Positions 34,327 through 46,968 of a DNA stretch of 64,000 nucleotides are shown here, piece by piece. The DNA is taken from NCBI GenBank assembly GCA_037043015.1, contig CM073324.1, positions 13,847,013 to 13,911,012 of the forward strand, read 5' to 3'. The position numbers were made by a program, and so were the translations under genes. Origin of the DNA: Bryum argenteum (Eukaryota > Streptophyta > Bryopsida > Bryales > Bryaceae). Each line of letters starts with the position of its first letter. The stretch's first letter is position 1. The notes beneath the pieces are model-generated. The model did not search any database and was not told where the DNA came from. It was given only the letters and a program-made list of their open reading frames with translations.

Positions 34327-36045
34327 ACCTGCACAAATCACACAGCCTAGGGTTTACAGCAGCCCGAATGGCTCAACCACTGCAGCTAACACTTCAGAGA
34401 CTATAAACTCATCAAAGAAGACGAGCGCAGATGCGATTTGCATGCTTTAGCTCGAAATTTTCGTACTGTGGAAATTTTTACGAGATACACCGACTTGCTT
34501 GATGGAACATTATTTTGCTTGGAACTGAATTCTGCTGAAATTTTCAAGCAACTAGGCGATAAATAAGAGGTCAGAGATTGGAAGCTGAAACTCAAACCTG
34601 GTGGAGCTTGGCGATAGTGATGGTGCGATAGTGGAGCTTCGATGAGCAAATGGAAACCCTCACTTCGGCCTTAGTCTGAAGCCTTTGATCGATCATTGTC
34701 ACTATGGAGCAGGCTCCTGGTACACATGGCAGTCCACGTGTGTTGATGCATCGTCACTCCCCTGATAGGTGCCACGTGGCAAGTGACTCAACTCATGTAG
34801 TTTGTCATTATATGTTTGTTAAGTTTTATTTATTTTTGAAACTTGGGTCATGAAAACACCCTTGTTAAACATTGTCGTGCTGAAAAGTCGGTAGTGTGAA
34901 TATCCTAAAATTTTGGCAACAAATATGTATGTTTTTATCGTATTTGAACATATTTGATACAATTGAAAGTGTCAACTAATGCCACTCATATCACCCTTCA
35001 TTTTTAAGGTCAGTTATCAATGTAATCTGCATATTATGGGATGAATTGTGCAACCAAGGATTACAAATTTCTCAGCTAGCATTGGATAACATTCATTCAT
35101 GTGTGTTTATGTTTTGTGTAGTGCAACTCCCTTCTTTGCGAAGATAAATGCACCTTCTCATTGAACTCTGCCCTCTTCGTTGGTGTGCTAATTTCCACAA
35201 TCTCCTCCTAATGGGAATTGCACTAAGGAGTTACACTCTATACTACAAATAGTCCATATTTGTATAGGGTTGGAAATATGAAGCATATATAATATTGTTT
35301 TTTTCGATAATTTTTTTAAATGAAACGGAGAAGCTTATTTACTACTCCAATATTCATATAAGGATGGATCTACACAAGGAGCAAGTAGGAGTCTACCTAT
35401 TAGTATGTAGCAATGAGCAATTTTATTAAATTGAGACTTCTTGCGTCCTAGAATCCATTCAACTTCTTCACCTCTCTTTTTATTTGGTTGGATTCTGCCC
35501 AAACCATAGTGTAAATAGAAAAGTAAACACAAATAAGATTTGTATATCACTTCATAGTATTCTTGGATTAGTTTTGTATTGGTTTACCTTGTTTTTGATA
35601 CTACTCAATAAGGGATGATGACAAAATTCTTGAAATAGTATTTGAGTAGCTTTATGAGCTTCTAATTGCAAATATGATCTGACAAAGTAAGAAATGTCAA
35701 AATTCTATTCACTTTTATTGATCATATTTCAAGGTACTCTTCATGAAACATTGTCCAACTCACTTCTAATTGTTTACCTCAAAATCGAGAATCATCTTAC
35801 AAACTCATTCTCCTCAAATTATTCCAGTGAAGAAGATCGCCGCACCCTCCATTTCGAATGTTATGTTCACTTTGCTTCATATTTGTGAATCTTCTACATC
35901 CGCGAAGTTGGGAGTGGCGTCGTGCTCGAAGCATTCGCTTCTTTCATCAACACAGCTACCTGTCTGCATTTATGCACTCCGTCTGCCTGCGAATCTAGTG
36001 TAGCATTTCTCACATACAAGTGATACAGCGAATGTATTGCGAATT
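34327..36045. other. Spacer between divergent genes
   Basis: Contains leader DNA of the 129-aa protein gene (to about 34680), then AT-rich non-coding DNA, then the upstream region of the small gene at 36046. No further gene recognised. Confidence 0.45.
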
Positions 36046-36340
36046 ATGGACAAGAAAGCCGTGATGGGCGCAATTCTTATCGCTTGGGCCGCTGCATTGC
36101 AGGTCAGTTTATCTCTGCTCGATTCCTTCTTCACTGTGGACGCAATCCGCTTACTCGCATTCTCCCCTTAAGTCACTACTTCCCTCGAATTCTTGCTTCT
36201 TTGACAGATAGACATCAGAGATTTGCTCACGATCTGTTTTCATATAACAGGGGCACATCATCTGGGTTCAGCGACAAGACGCTTTCAAAGAGAAATTTGG
36301 GACGGACGTCGAGGAGACACCCGAGAAGCTTAGTAGTTAG
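36046..36340 (+). CDS. Small membrane-anchored protein, 48 aa
   Basis: Two exons, 36046-36102 and 36251-36340, meet in phase 0 at good splice sites (CAG/gtcag and aacag/GGG). The product begins MDKKAVMGAILIAWAAALQG, a single hydrophobic N-terminal segment, followed by HIIWVQRQDAFKEKFGTDVE and a short acidic tail. The layout (short anchor, then amphipathic charged tail) resembles small mitochondrial assembly factors such as PET117, but the match is only by shape. Function not assigned. Confidence 0.6.
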
Positions 36341-37203
36341 TGAATTCTCGGAAACATATCACCTAATTCGCCTCCTTAGTTACTCGAGACTGCAGAAACT
36401 ATTAGGGTTAGGGTTTGAAACATTTCCTGTGTAGAGTACTTGTTGGTCACGTCACAATGACAGGTCCTTGATTTTCAGCCGACTTTGATGAATTAAATAA
36501 CTAACATGCAAAAAAAACGTGCGTGGTTCATTGTTGACTTCGAGCTACAGTTCAACGTACAAGCTCATCCTTACGTCTCATGTTGTACATTTTCTCATGT
36601 ACGAACGCATCGTTGAAATGGGTCTGCTCGTGGTCTTCATCCTGGCAAGCCCTGAAAGTGGCTAGTTATTGACATTGTATGTGGAGAGACGATGGAATCC
36701 TTTCGGATGAAATGGTTTCATGTTATTTGAGAGTGTACTTCGTTCCTTATCGATTGTCCCGTTCTCCTTCTGACTAGGGTCATTATGAATGCCCATATGT
36801 TACAATCCAAGATGCTCACATGTTGAAAATTTCACAGTAGCAGAGAGAGAGACGCAATGAATGGAAGGAAAACAGATACAATTGTAGATGGATGTGAGAA
36901 GGATCATGACAAGGTCAAAGCTCCTGCTCCATACAGACTAGCATCATCACCACCGAACTCTAATAAATCCTCGTCGTGTCTGCGTGCGGTGATGGATTGC
37001 CAGCCAGCAGGAATGTAACCGACTTGGCACGATGCAAAAAAGCGTGCACTCATCTAACAGTTCGAACTCCCTTCTCTCTCTCTTGTCGTCTTCAATTTAC
37101 ACATGAACTACAGTTTCATAACAGTACCTAGCTAGCTCTACTAAATACAGCTGCTCCTTGAATCGCCTTCTCAGTATAGTGTCTGCTACTAAACAGCTCT
37201 AAC

Positions 37204-40200
37204 TCAAGGTTCGTCATCCGCGTGGTTGTGAACTTCGTTTTGGCTGTCGAGAGGCATGTACTGCGCCATTATTGCACGAATCTCCGAGTCCATGTATGAC
37301 TGCCCACGTCGAGAATCGTATCAATCACAAATCATACATATACTTCCACTTTCTTAAAAAAGCTCATAATTCAAAAAGGTAGGCGAATATACTGGGCCCA
37401 CAATAAAAGTTCGAGAACGTACCCGAAGGCGGTACTTGTACACGACATAGCCACCAAGCGCAAGAGCAGCGAGACCAGCCAACACAATGAGTGACACTGT
37501 CAAGCCCACCTTCGATTGTTGACTCTTCCGATCTGTCATGAAAACAGAAACACTATGAGCTTAGCTATTCACCACAATCCATACCTAGGACAACGAAAGA
37601 GTCCAAGCTCGGAGTCGGTAAGTCCGCGAGCTAGAGCACTTACTGATGCATGTATCATGTTCCTGAAAGTAGAGAAGCCCGCCGGAGCATTCGCAATCAT
37701 AGGAGCCCCATTTGTTGGTGCACTTGCACTCCGGGCACTGGCACTTCGTCCTCGCAGTGCACTCGTTGATATCTGCAAAATAATTATAACGATTTCAAAA
37801 TTGCCATGAAGGGTTCGAGCTTAAGAGAATGAATGAAAGGTAACTTACCTACGCAGCCGCCGGTGGTATTCGTTGCGCTGCCTTCGAAGCCCTCAGGACA
37901 ATGGCATCCGGTGGAGTATTGATCCTATAACACATGATACAAATCTCAGTCTCAAATTTGAAAACGAGGCTATTTTAGTTCCTTACTGATTCTCACGAAG
38001 ACTCACCAGACACGCCGAGTAATGAACCCCATCACGAGTCTCCTCCCAGCAGCCTCCATTGCCGATCTTACAACGTCCTACTCCTTTAGCTGGCCCACAC
38101 AAAACCCAAATTCCACTCCAAATCAGAACACCAATTGGCCAAATTTGAGCATTGAGAGTCGTTTTAGAACAATGGCCACAGTTCCAATCAGGATTTGTGT
38201 TACCTTCACAGTGAGTGTAGCCATCACCCTCGAACTGAACGCCTTTTACAAGAGGACATTGACAAACGCGGCCTCGGAATGTATCCTGCAACCAAGACAA
38301 ACATTTAATCTATCGATTCATGCTTCGAAAGCAGCATAGTCGAGGATGCTTTCGTGCTTTGAAGTTGAATTAAAGATTCTCCTATCAGAATTAGTACGAA
38401 AGGATTCTTTATGATGAGAGATTTCAGTACCTGGCATGCAGAGATGTCGCCACTCTTCCAGCACCCGCCGTTGTTGTCCAAGCACTCGTTCGTCTCCATA
38501 GTGTCGCTCAAACAAACAGGGGGGTCGGTAGATTCCTCGTATCCCGAGCAGATGGCTTTCAACACCGCGGTTTTGTCCAATTTCCCTGCAAGCTCTCGAA
38601 GATTAGATACCCTGTTCGTTGAAATTGTATTGATAAGAAGAGGGCTAGGGTTAAGAGATGGCGGACCTCGGTACTGGCGTTGGTTCACAATGAGAGTAGG
38701 CAAGATGGTGACGTCGCCGCGAGTGCCTTGCCCAACTTGCGCATCCTGCTCGTTTTTCAAAACTGGGTTCTCGACGTCCGCGTCTGGGTTGCCCATACAC
38801 TTCCTCACGGCTTCCACGTCAATAGCTACCCATCCAGCAACAAAACCAAGGTTAGGTTTAGCACCATCACCGATCGGAATGATCCTTAAAAAGCAAGACT
38901 AGAGCCATGGGAAACTTACAGAGAGACTTAATAACTTCTTCGGCACACGCAGGACCATATTTGTTCTCTTTCATGGGGCAGCGGATCTGAAAATCCGTGA
39001 CAAAGTCCCACCACTTCCATGGCTGACGAGGCGAGCTTTCGTTCGTAACCTACAAGACAGAACAAAATTGAATCAGTGTTCATGTGCTATTGCTTCCTAG
39101 TTTCGATGTTGATCAAGAAGATAGTCAGACGTTGATATGTAGGTTGGTCTATTGTTTCGATTTTAGATTATGCTCATTAGCATGTGTGTGATTCTCTGAC
39201 CTTGAAAACACAAAGCTGGCGGAGATTTTCGGTGACCACTTGCTTCCCGTCGTAGCCTTTTGTGAAATCCTGCTCCGGGTCGGGGGCGCAGTAGCGGCCG
39301 TTGTTGATACACTGCGCCTTGCACTGCTTGCTCTCGATGAAGGCTTGAGGGCAGTACCAGGTGATGTAGTGGGGGGTGAACTGAGTGTAGCCGCCGCGCT
39401 CCAGGATCTGAGCCACGCCTTTGAAGTTGCGCACAAACTCGACCTGCGCGTCGCACTTGGGCCCGCACTCGTCGTTGCTGTTGGTCCAGAACTCGTACTC
39501 CACGCGCTCGTCCGGGTGTGGCAGAGACTCCCTCCAATCCAGCTTCATGGTCACCATCTCCTTGCTGTTCAGCGCTGTCTTCAGCTTGTCGCCGAGAACC
39601 TTGGTGATCAACGCCGATGGAATGGAGATGTTCTGTAGGTATTGCGACGCCACTGGGTCGTCGTCCGGTGAGTCCATGGTGATCAGCTCCTCCTGCTTGT
39701 TGTCCATCACCAGCACCGCCGCCGCTCCCGCTTGCTGCGCGTTCCATACCTTGTTCGCAAAGTAACAATCTGCAATCCAGTCCCTATTAATCTCGAATCA
39801 ACGTATTACAACTTGACATCGTGCTCATGATCGTGCAACAGAGCTTAGATCACTTACTAATCCATCTCGGTTACGCTTTTAGAAATTTGAGTGGCTCAGA
39901 ATCCGAGTTCAATTCTCAATTTCCCTTACACCGTGAATTGCCGATACATAATCTCTCTCAAAGTGGCAGAATCATACTAGGTTGCGTGACATGTTCCAGA
40001 TTAGTGTGATTACTGGTAAGGATGGCGGAGAATCCCACAAGCTAGAGACTAATTCAGCGCTGGACCAGTGACCTCAATAGTATCACCAGCGCAAACAAGG
40101 TTCAAATTCGACGCCGACGACGTTTGTGCACGAGGAAGTAGGTCTGTGAATTCCAAGGCTATGGCTGCCGAGGTAGCGAACGAAAGCAATTCTAGAAGCA

Positions 40201-40513
40201 AACACAGCGAAGTGAAAGAATTTTTACCGCCGCGTTCGATGAGGGCAAAGTTGGGGCGCGCGCCGACTTGAGGCCGGAAGTGATTGTCCGGAAACCGGTC
40301 ACACCCCTTGAAGTTAATAGTGGGCAGCATGACGAACCCCGACAACGTGCCGCCATATTGCGGCACGCCGAAGTTACCGATGGCGCTCTGGTACGTGCCT
40401 TTCAAGCTATCCGGCGTCGACACTGTCAAGGCGTTCTCCTCGACCATGAACGTGGCCACACTCACACCGACCAAGCAACACAACAGTAACAATCTCATCC
40501 TCACCATCGCCAT
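37204..40513 (-). CDS. VSR: Vacuolar sorting receptor (VSR/BP80 family)
   Basis: Eleven exons join in phase into 624 aa, as expected for VSRs, which carry soluble cargo from Golgi/TGN to the vacuole. Exons (minus): 40513-40228, 39769-39201, 39049-38920, 38825-38667, 38585-38431, 38285-38204, 38089-38007, 37924-37849, 37772-37644, 37532-37423 and 37299-37204. A signal peptide ([20 protein letters not shown]) is followed by a protease-associated domain with [14 protein letters not shown] and [16 protein letters not shown]. Next come the central domain, Cys-rich EGF repeats ([34 protein letters not shown]) and one membrane helix ([20 protein letters not shown]). The tail carries the YMPL sorting signal within [14 protein letters not shown]. 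Another in-frame ATG lies upstream at 40600 but would place residues before the signal peptide. Confidence 0.96.
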
Positions 40514-41160
40514 AGCCCCCAGCCCCAGCCTCAAAATGTAAAACCTGGCGCCGAGCAAGCTTAGATCAACCACGCAGTGACCATACCAATTCCGACCCAA
40601 AGTTTACCGACAAAACTTCAAATTCAGGACTCTCGACGTGCGATCCAAGCCACTCCAGAATCTAGATGGGTAGCGCACCCCAGCGAGAGATCTCTCGATC
40701 CCACGAGACGCGGCCTAAAGGTGAGCAGTAGCAGAGATCGAACTAGAACTACCAGGACAGGCCGGATCCGAGAGAGCGATGAGTGGCGTGCGAACGTGGG
40801 GCAAGGAACTCGTTGCTGGTTACAGAGAGTGCTGGATGCGAGGCGGGCGTGCGTCGGAGAAGCGAGAGAAGCTACCGTCGGGGGATTGGGGCGTCAAGGC
40901 GTCGTCCCGATTCGGAGGCGCAGGCAGCGGCTGGCCCGCCACTTTGAATGCTACTCGACTACTCGTATCGCCTGCTCGTCATCGACTGCAAGTACTCCGT
41001 CGTACCCGCCGGCCAGTCAACGGCCGGGTCCGGGTCTCGTGACCCGGCGAAGGTGGTTGGCCCCCCACCCTCAAATCCCGGCGCCGGGCCGGGTCGGATC
41101 ACTCGGGTGGTGGTTGGTAGCGGTGGGAATTTCCCGGCCCCGGCATAATTATCGGAGGGC
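40514..41160. promoter_or_regulatory. GC-rich 5' region of the VSR gene
   Basis: Upstream of the VSR start the sequence becomes GC-rich, peaking at about 40990-41150 with repeated CCGG/GGCCGGG words (ggccgggtccgggtctcgtg). Open stretches here are products of base composition. A similar GC-rich patch lies upstream of the NMCP gene, so these may be the promoters of constitutive genes. Confidence 0.4.
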
Positions 41161-42147
41161 TGGTGGTCATGTTCCAAGGGCCTTTTGCTTGCTTGCACTT
41201 TCTGTAACTTTCACGTTTCCGTGTGGACACTGAGTTTGTGTCTAAGGTCGAGGGACCCATTCCGGACCGGGGACCAACAACCGATCTGTAGATTATACAA
41301 ATTCTGCGAGTCAGGAGACTGATTGCCATCATTTCTTTTCTAAACGTTTAAAATAAGAATTCTTAGGATCAGGATGTGGGTGCTGTGATCCACACAACTA
41401 TGACTAGAATGATGATTAGAAACCACTCTTGCTGTGATCGGTTACTAAAGACTCTACATATTAGTTATGGGTGGTTTTCAACTTTTCACTTAAAAAATTT
41501 GTAACTATTTAAATATTGGGAATAAAATTCCAATTTTTTTTTGCATTCAACAATAACCTTATGTTTGTACATGGGAAAAATCCTCTTCAAATCATTAGCC
41601 TCAAAAACATATGCTAAAAACCTTAAGTGGTCGGTTATAGGTCTTTCTACCTTAGTTTCATTTCACCCCTAAAGTCCACTGAGGCCATATTTTTGTCGTT
41701 TGGGATTCGATCAGCCTCTAATTTAAAAATTTTAGCTCACATGAAGTTGAAACCTTTTCGAAGTTGGGATGTTTTCTCATACATTTCCAAAAAGTCATTT
41801 TATGCTCCAAAATTCCTCATACGTTTGAGAACACCATTTGAAATCTGCCCAAATCGCCGTACATGCTCAATTATTCTCAAAATCTACTTAGCATCAATTG
41901 ATTCACAAACACTTCAATACTACACCAAAAGTCAAGATTTTACTTTCTATGTAAAGCTAAAAGCTTTATGCATTTAAACGTTGAGCATATTAAATAGTTA
42001 GTTTGGCATGTACTATGATTATCAAGGTTGCTAATCACTTGAGAGTTCATTTTGAGTATTTCTATATGATGCAAATGCACGTAAGGTTCAATAAGGTTTA
42101 AGTAGTTTACAAAAGAATATCCTCTATATACCACTCTAAAATCCACT

Positions 42148-42560
42148 CTGCGAATAGCTCCCGTTGTTGTGTCCTCTCTTTTACAAAAAAGTGACGTAAA
42201 AAAGATGCTCTAATATCTCTTCTAATATCTCTCTTTGTTTTCTCCTTTCTTCTACAGAAAAAGTGATGTAAGAAATATGCTTTGATGTCTCCTCTGTCGA
42301 TTGTTGATATGGTCTCTCATTGTCTTGTCCTCTCTTCTACAAAAAAAAGTGATGCAAGAAATATGCTCTAATATCTCCTTTGTCGACTGTTGTTATGGTC
42401 TCTCGTTGTCTTGTCCCCTCTTTTATAAAAAGTAATGTAAAGAAGATGGTCTAATATCTCCTCTACCAACAACTATGTCATTGTAGTTTCTCTTTTCTAT
42501 TTTGTAAGTGATTTAATGATGATGCTATAATATCTCCTCCACTTGTTACTCTTGTTGTCC
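42148..42560. repeat. Degenerate minisatellite, unit about 85-90 bp
   Basis: About five imperfect copies of a unit containing cttgtcctctcttctacaaa, then agtgatgtaagaaatatgct, then ctaatatctcctc and ttgttatggtctctc. The copies become more diverged towards the right end. Confidence 0.75.
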
Positions 42561-44094
42561 CAAACAAATTGTTAGGTACACAATCAACATAGAGACTAGT
42601 TAATTTGGTTTTTAGGGAGTACTATGACGTCATACTCTGCTTACATGATAAGATTGACATTCAAGAATATCCCATTAATTTTCTGAAATTCACAAATGCA
42701 TAAAGGCACCTACTTACCATATAGTTTGTTTCCTAACCACATACTGTAAAACATAAATAACTCCAAACAATATGGTTGCTTTCATACCTTCTAGAAGAAA
42801 ATTTGCATGAAGATCTAAATTTGAAAAAGCATGACGAGTCTATATTTTTGCATAAGCATACCCCCAACTTAGTTATGTATGTGGGAAAGAATATATGAGC
42901 AAAGTTTTTGGTTAAACAATCAAGGAGCCCTCCTCTGTACAAAATAGACTATGATTTCCCAACAAATGCCCAAAAAACGATTTGCATCAACTTTGAGCTT
43001 TATGCTCTCACAAATGGTGAAGATGCCACCATTGAAATCATACATGGTAATAATAGTATTAACAAGTTTTAAATCTCTACATTTGAGAGTACAAAAAACG
43101 ATAAAAAAAACATGACCAAATCTCAATTGCAATAAGGTGGTGGAATATCATTGTTTGTAATTCCGAGCTTCTAGAAACGTGAAGAATATTAGGGCTCAAT
43201 TCCATGGAATTTTTACCAACATCTTATTTTCCATAAAAGTATTACTTAAAGCTATTTTCTACAAAGTTCAATGTAATAACCTAATATGAATTTTACCAAC
43301 AAAACCAAAGTGCGTTACAAAATGGTGTGCCCTCTATAATTGCACTTTTTGGTTGTTTTTATTCAAGAAATTGCAAATACAATCTTCCTTTCTCATGGTC
43401 ATTTAGTGATAAAATTCTAAAAAGTCTAAAAAGTTGAGGCATAACTCTTATAAACTCTTTGTTGGCTTGGCCAACATGGTGTTATTAGCCTTTCTGTTGT
43501 CAACCTGGCTAAGCCAACATGGAATAGGGCCTCTTTTACTTATATTAGCCTTTTCAATGTTAGTTTGGAAAGGACAATTCACAACGTATCTCAACTGGCC
43601 ATTGGAGCTAAACTATAAATTGGTTGCTTTATATGTAATAACAAGGTTTGCTAACCAACATTGTTGTGTTGGACTATCATGACCCTTTTATGTTTGATTT
43701 GTTACAATTTGTTATACTAACTTAGTCAATTGCATGTGATAGTTGACATAAAAATGGAACAATTTTTGACAATTTAATCTTTTGGTGTAGCCCAACATTT
43801 GTAAACTACCATCTGAACCAATCTTGCACAGTTTAAAACATAGGTTGCACTAGTGCGTTTCGGGCTTCACTAACGTTTAGTTTTCTAGTGTACACAAGTC
43901 CATACCAAATGCTTTTGATGTTTTTATCATTTAAATGGGTGTTCGACATACGTTCAATTACAAAATTTGTAAACCTCGCTTAGCTAAAGAAACTCCCATG
44001 CATTGACACTCCACTGCTCCAAACATGTGGGAGGTAAAGAACAAAGAGCCATTACAATAAATGATAGACTTGGAAAAAAAGGATGATCGAATCA

Positions 44095-44188
44095 TATAGA
44101 TAGATAGAAACTCCGGTCCTTTCTAAGGGGCCGATGTGAATGAAGTGTCTGTTTGTAATGCTAATATCTCGATGGCCACCGGGCAAGT
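44095..44188 (-). mobile_element. 5'-truncated SINE copy, 94 bp
   Basis: On the minus strand this matches the last 95 bp of the SINE at 14563-14924 (cggtggccatcgagatatta through ggaccggagtttctatctat). It is flanked by the 12-bp duplication atgatcgaatca at 44083-44094 and 44189-44200. The tRNA head is missing, as expected for incomplete reverse transcription. Confidence 0.85.
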
Positions 44189-44240
44189 ATGATCGAATCA
44201 CTTAAAGTTGTGGCGAGCATCCATGTGGTGAGGGGATTGA

Positions 44241-45821
44241 GGGCCGGTTTACAGTGTAGTGGAGAAGTCCACCAGTCATGAAAAAAAGGACGTTTCTCAA
44301 TTGTGATTGGTCGGAATTGCCACTCTTGACCGGTGGGTGTTTACACTTAGTGAAGAAAGCAATGGTGATGAACTTTTTTCATGGATTATAAAATGACATG
44401 GCAGCTTGCGTGGCGGTACTTTTTGAACAAGAGCTTCTCCGGAATAGTGATTTCTTGTCCGGCCTCAAGAGGCTGGACAATAAATTAGTGCTCCAGAGAA
44501 GCCCAATTCATTTAAATAATGATACATAATCGTGCTATATATGGCATCAAGCCCTTCTATTTCTACTTGAACCTACACAATTGATGATAAATATAACATA
44601 CAGTTGTGTTGGCTTCCTCATTTTCAGTTTCACTTTTTATTAAATACCTTTTGACCGGGTGGAATTGCAGTGTATGGGAAGTCTACTTTTTTTTTTATCA
44701 AATACCCTTTAAGGGGGTGCAAATAGCAGTGTAAATTTGTTTCAATATAATTCTTACCTTTGAAAGTGGTGTACAACTGCATACTTAATAAAATGATATC
44801 ATTGAGCTGAAAACTGCATTTTTCTGCAGTCATTACACTAAATTTGATAATTAGTGTTAGATACACTAATTTACATAAACATGTTATAAGTTTTTACTGT
44901 TGTTCAATAATTTTACCCACTATACTCGCCAAGATGGGGGTCCTTTTATAGTATCAGAATCAATGCTCTTGGTAAATTTTATTAAACAAAAGTAAAAACT
45001 TATAGCATTTTCAAGTCTTATAATAATCTAACACTAATTATCAAATTTAGTGTAGTGGTGAACGATGCATTTTGATAATAATAGTTGGTGACGGTCCTTT
45101 TTTGGCTCAATATGCATTTTAACATTTTGAGAAGTAGTACTTCAAAACCATGTGTACCAAAATAGATTGCTATTTCATCGCACAGTTTAGAAGAAAATTA
45201 GATTTGAATTGTATTGGAAATACAGTTGTTATTGATAATTATTTTTTGAACATTACAATTTTCTAAAATTTTTGGTACAAGCTTCATTTCCCACCAGCCA
45301 AGGAAACAACTATTTCATAAACGAGCCAAATTTGACAATACAATTGGAGGTTCCCAATTTATTTTGCATAAAATTGAACACCACAGAATGTTCATTTTAG
45401 TTTTAAAAGTGAAACTGTACAAATAAAATTATTATTCTACTACACAATATGATACATAGGCAAATCAATTTGAAGTTCAATCAAATTGCCATGTATATAG
45501 ATTATAATGCTTCATGAAAAAAAAATTGTTGAATTATTATTGATACAATGTCCACACAGGGAATATGGTTTTCTTTATCATAAGTAGTGTCACCATTTGG
45601 TGAACTTCTCTTCACCGGTGGACTTCTCCGAAGTACATCACCACTGAACTTCTCCTCTAGGTGTTTAGACTACATCCGGTTAAGACTCCTTAAGAAATAT
45701 TTTATTGCCATTCATCATCACATTTTCTCCAACACATCCACCATTTGCCTCATATAACCATGTTTAGGCCAAGCATTCTTGACCGACCGGAGGCCTTCTC
45801 CACTGTAGTGTAAACCGGCCC
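44241..45821. mobile_element. Large TIR element with GGGCCGGTTTACA ends, 1581 bp
   Basis: The left end GGGCCGGTTTACAGTGTAGT and complement of the right end GGGCCGGTTTACACTACAGT continue together through GGAGAAG. Flanks are TGA (left) and TTA (right). Subterminal copies of a gtggacttctcc motif occur near both ends. A nested foldback lies at 44831-45059. No transposase frame seen. End sequence shared with the element at 15940-16887. Confidence 0.7.
44831..45059. repeat. Foldback with arms of about 72 bp
   Basis: The left arm (44831-44902, cactaaatttgataattagt) and right arm (44988-45059) are imperfect inverted copies, each with an aacttata/ataagttt block at its inner side. It lies inside the 1581-bp TIR element, so it is either its core or a nested MITE. 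Confidence 0.65.
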
Positions 45822-46968
45822 TTAGTGTTTATAGTAAGGGTGGAGGGGGACAAAGGCCATATAGGCACCGAGTATACCAAATATACAGCTCTTCTCCTCC
45901 CGTGTAGTGCTCCCCTACAGTGAGAACACTTTTGCTCATGATAAAGGAAATAAAGCTACTTACTAACCTACAAGAATACAAGAAACATCTATGCTATGTG
46001 TAAGCATATGATGTGTAGTATGGTAAATCTACACTATACTAGCGTTGGGTTGTATAAAATTGACTAGTGTCAACACTATTGCTAGGTTGTATAAACCTAA
46101 CTAGTGTCACCTTGGCATGAGTCTACAGTTAGGAAGGAAGTTAGGAGGGTGCTAATCATACTCTTCTAGGAGGAGTATTAGTAGTAATCAAGATATGATT
46201 TTAAATGAAGTACTACTTCCATGGAACAGGCAAGGATATTTCAAATCTCCAGTAGTTCGCAGATTTTTTTAGAATTCTTGCCCGACACTGATTTCTTCCA
46301 GATGTCTTCACACTTGAAATACAAATAATAAAATGCTTTCTGCAATAGGACCCTACCATGCTTTGCCGCCGTATGGCACCGAGCTAGCTACCGATCCGCT
46401 TCCACTTGCAGCCAAGTACATACAATCGGGGCTGTCAATTGACTTTTTCACCACACTTAGGCTGGCCCACAATTCGAGGCCACGAACGGGAACCTAAAAT
46501 TAAACCGAAGAGCAAGTGAAACGACCAAGATGCACCTTAGATTCAACAGGAAAGCCAGGCAAAGATGTTATGAAAAGACAAAGTGCAAGTGAATGAAAAA
46601 AGTGTTAACATTATACAAAATGTGGAGGAGACAACATCTGAAATTTTTGTTCACAAAACGTTTCCCACTACGGACCTAAGCAACGTATCGAATGCTTTTT
46701 TCCAGATTTCCAGCTACAAACCCAATCCAAACTCTAGAGCCCGTCCAAGAATCTAGTTGGAAAGAACCTAAAAAAAAAGTTGTTGTAATGCTACCATGTA
46801 TGTACATGCGTAAAGCAAGAGCAACAAAGAAAAATGAGCTGGGTGTAAACAAAAAAAAACAGATCCTCCATCGAAATCAAACCTGTAACCCTCCTCTGTG
46901 CGTATCAATTGAAAATCCTAAAACCCTAAAAATTTGAATTCTACAACCCGTCCCCCGAGTATAACTCA

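Larger units (their letters stand above)
41161..46968. other. Repeat-rich spacer between VSR and NMCP
   Basis: No gene recognised. Contains a minisatellite, a truncated SINE and a large TIR element, listed separately. The rest is AT-rich. Confidence 0.55.

Noticed and set aside
36400-36420. Telomere-like ttagggttagggttt
   Set aside because: Only two units; this is a common telobox-type word in plant genes, not an interstitial telomere.
39163-39768. Alternative minus-strand frames over VSR exon 2
   Set aside because: Only the frame with [17 protein letters not shown] and [11 protein letters not shown] matches the receptor family and splices in phase; the others are shadows.
40577-41233. 218-codon plus-strand frame upstream of VSR
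   Set aside because: It lies in a GC-rich, Arg/Pro-biased stretch where stops are rare; no domain or splice support.
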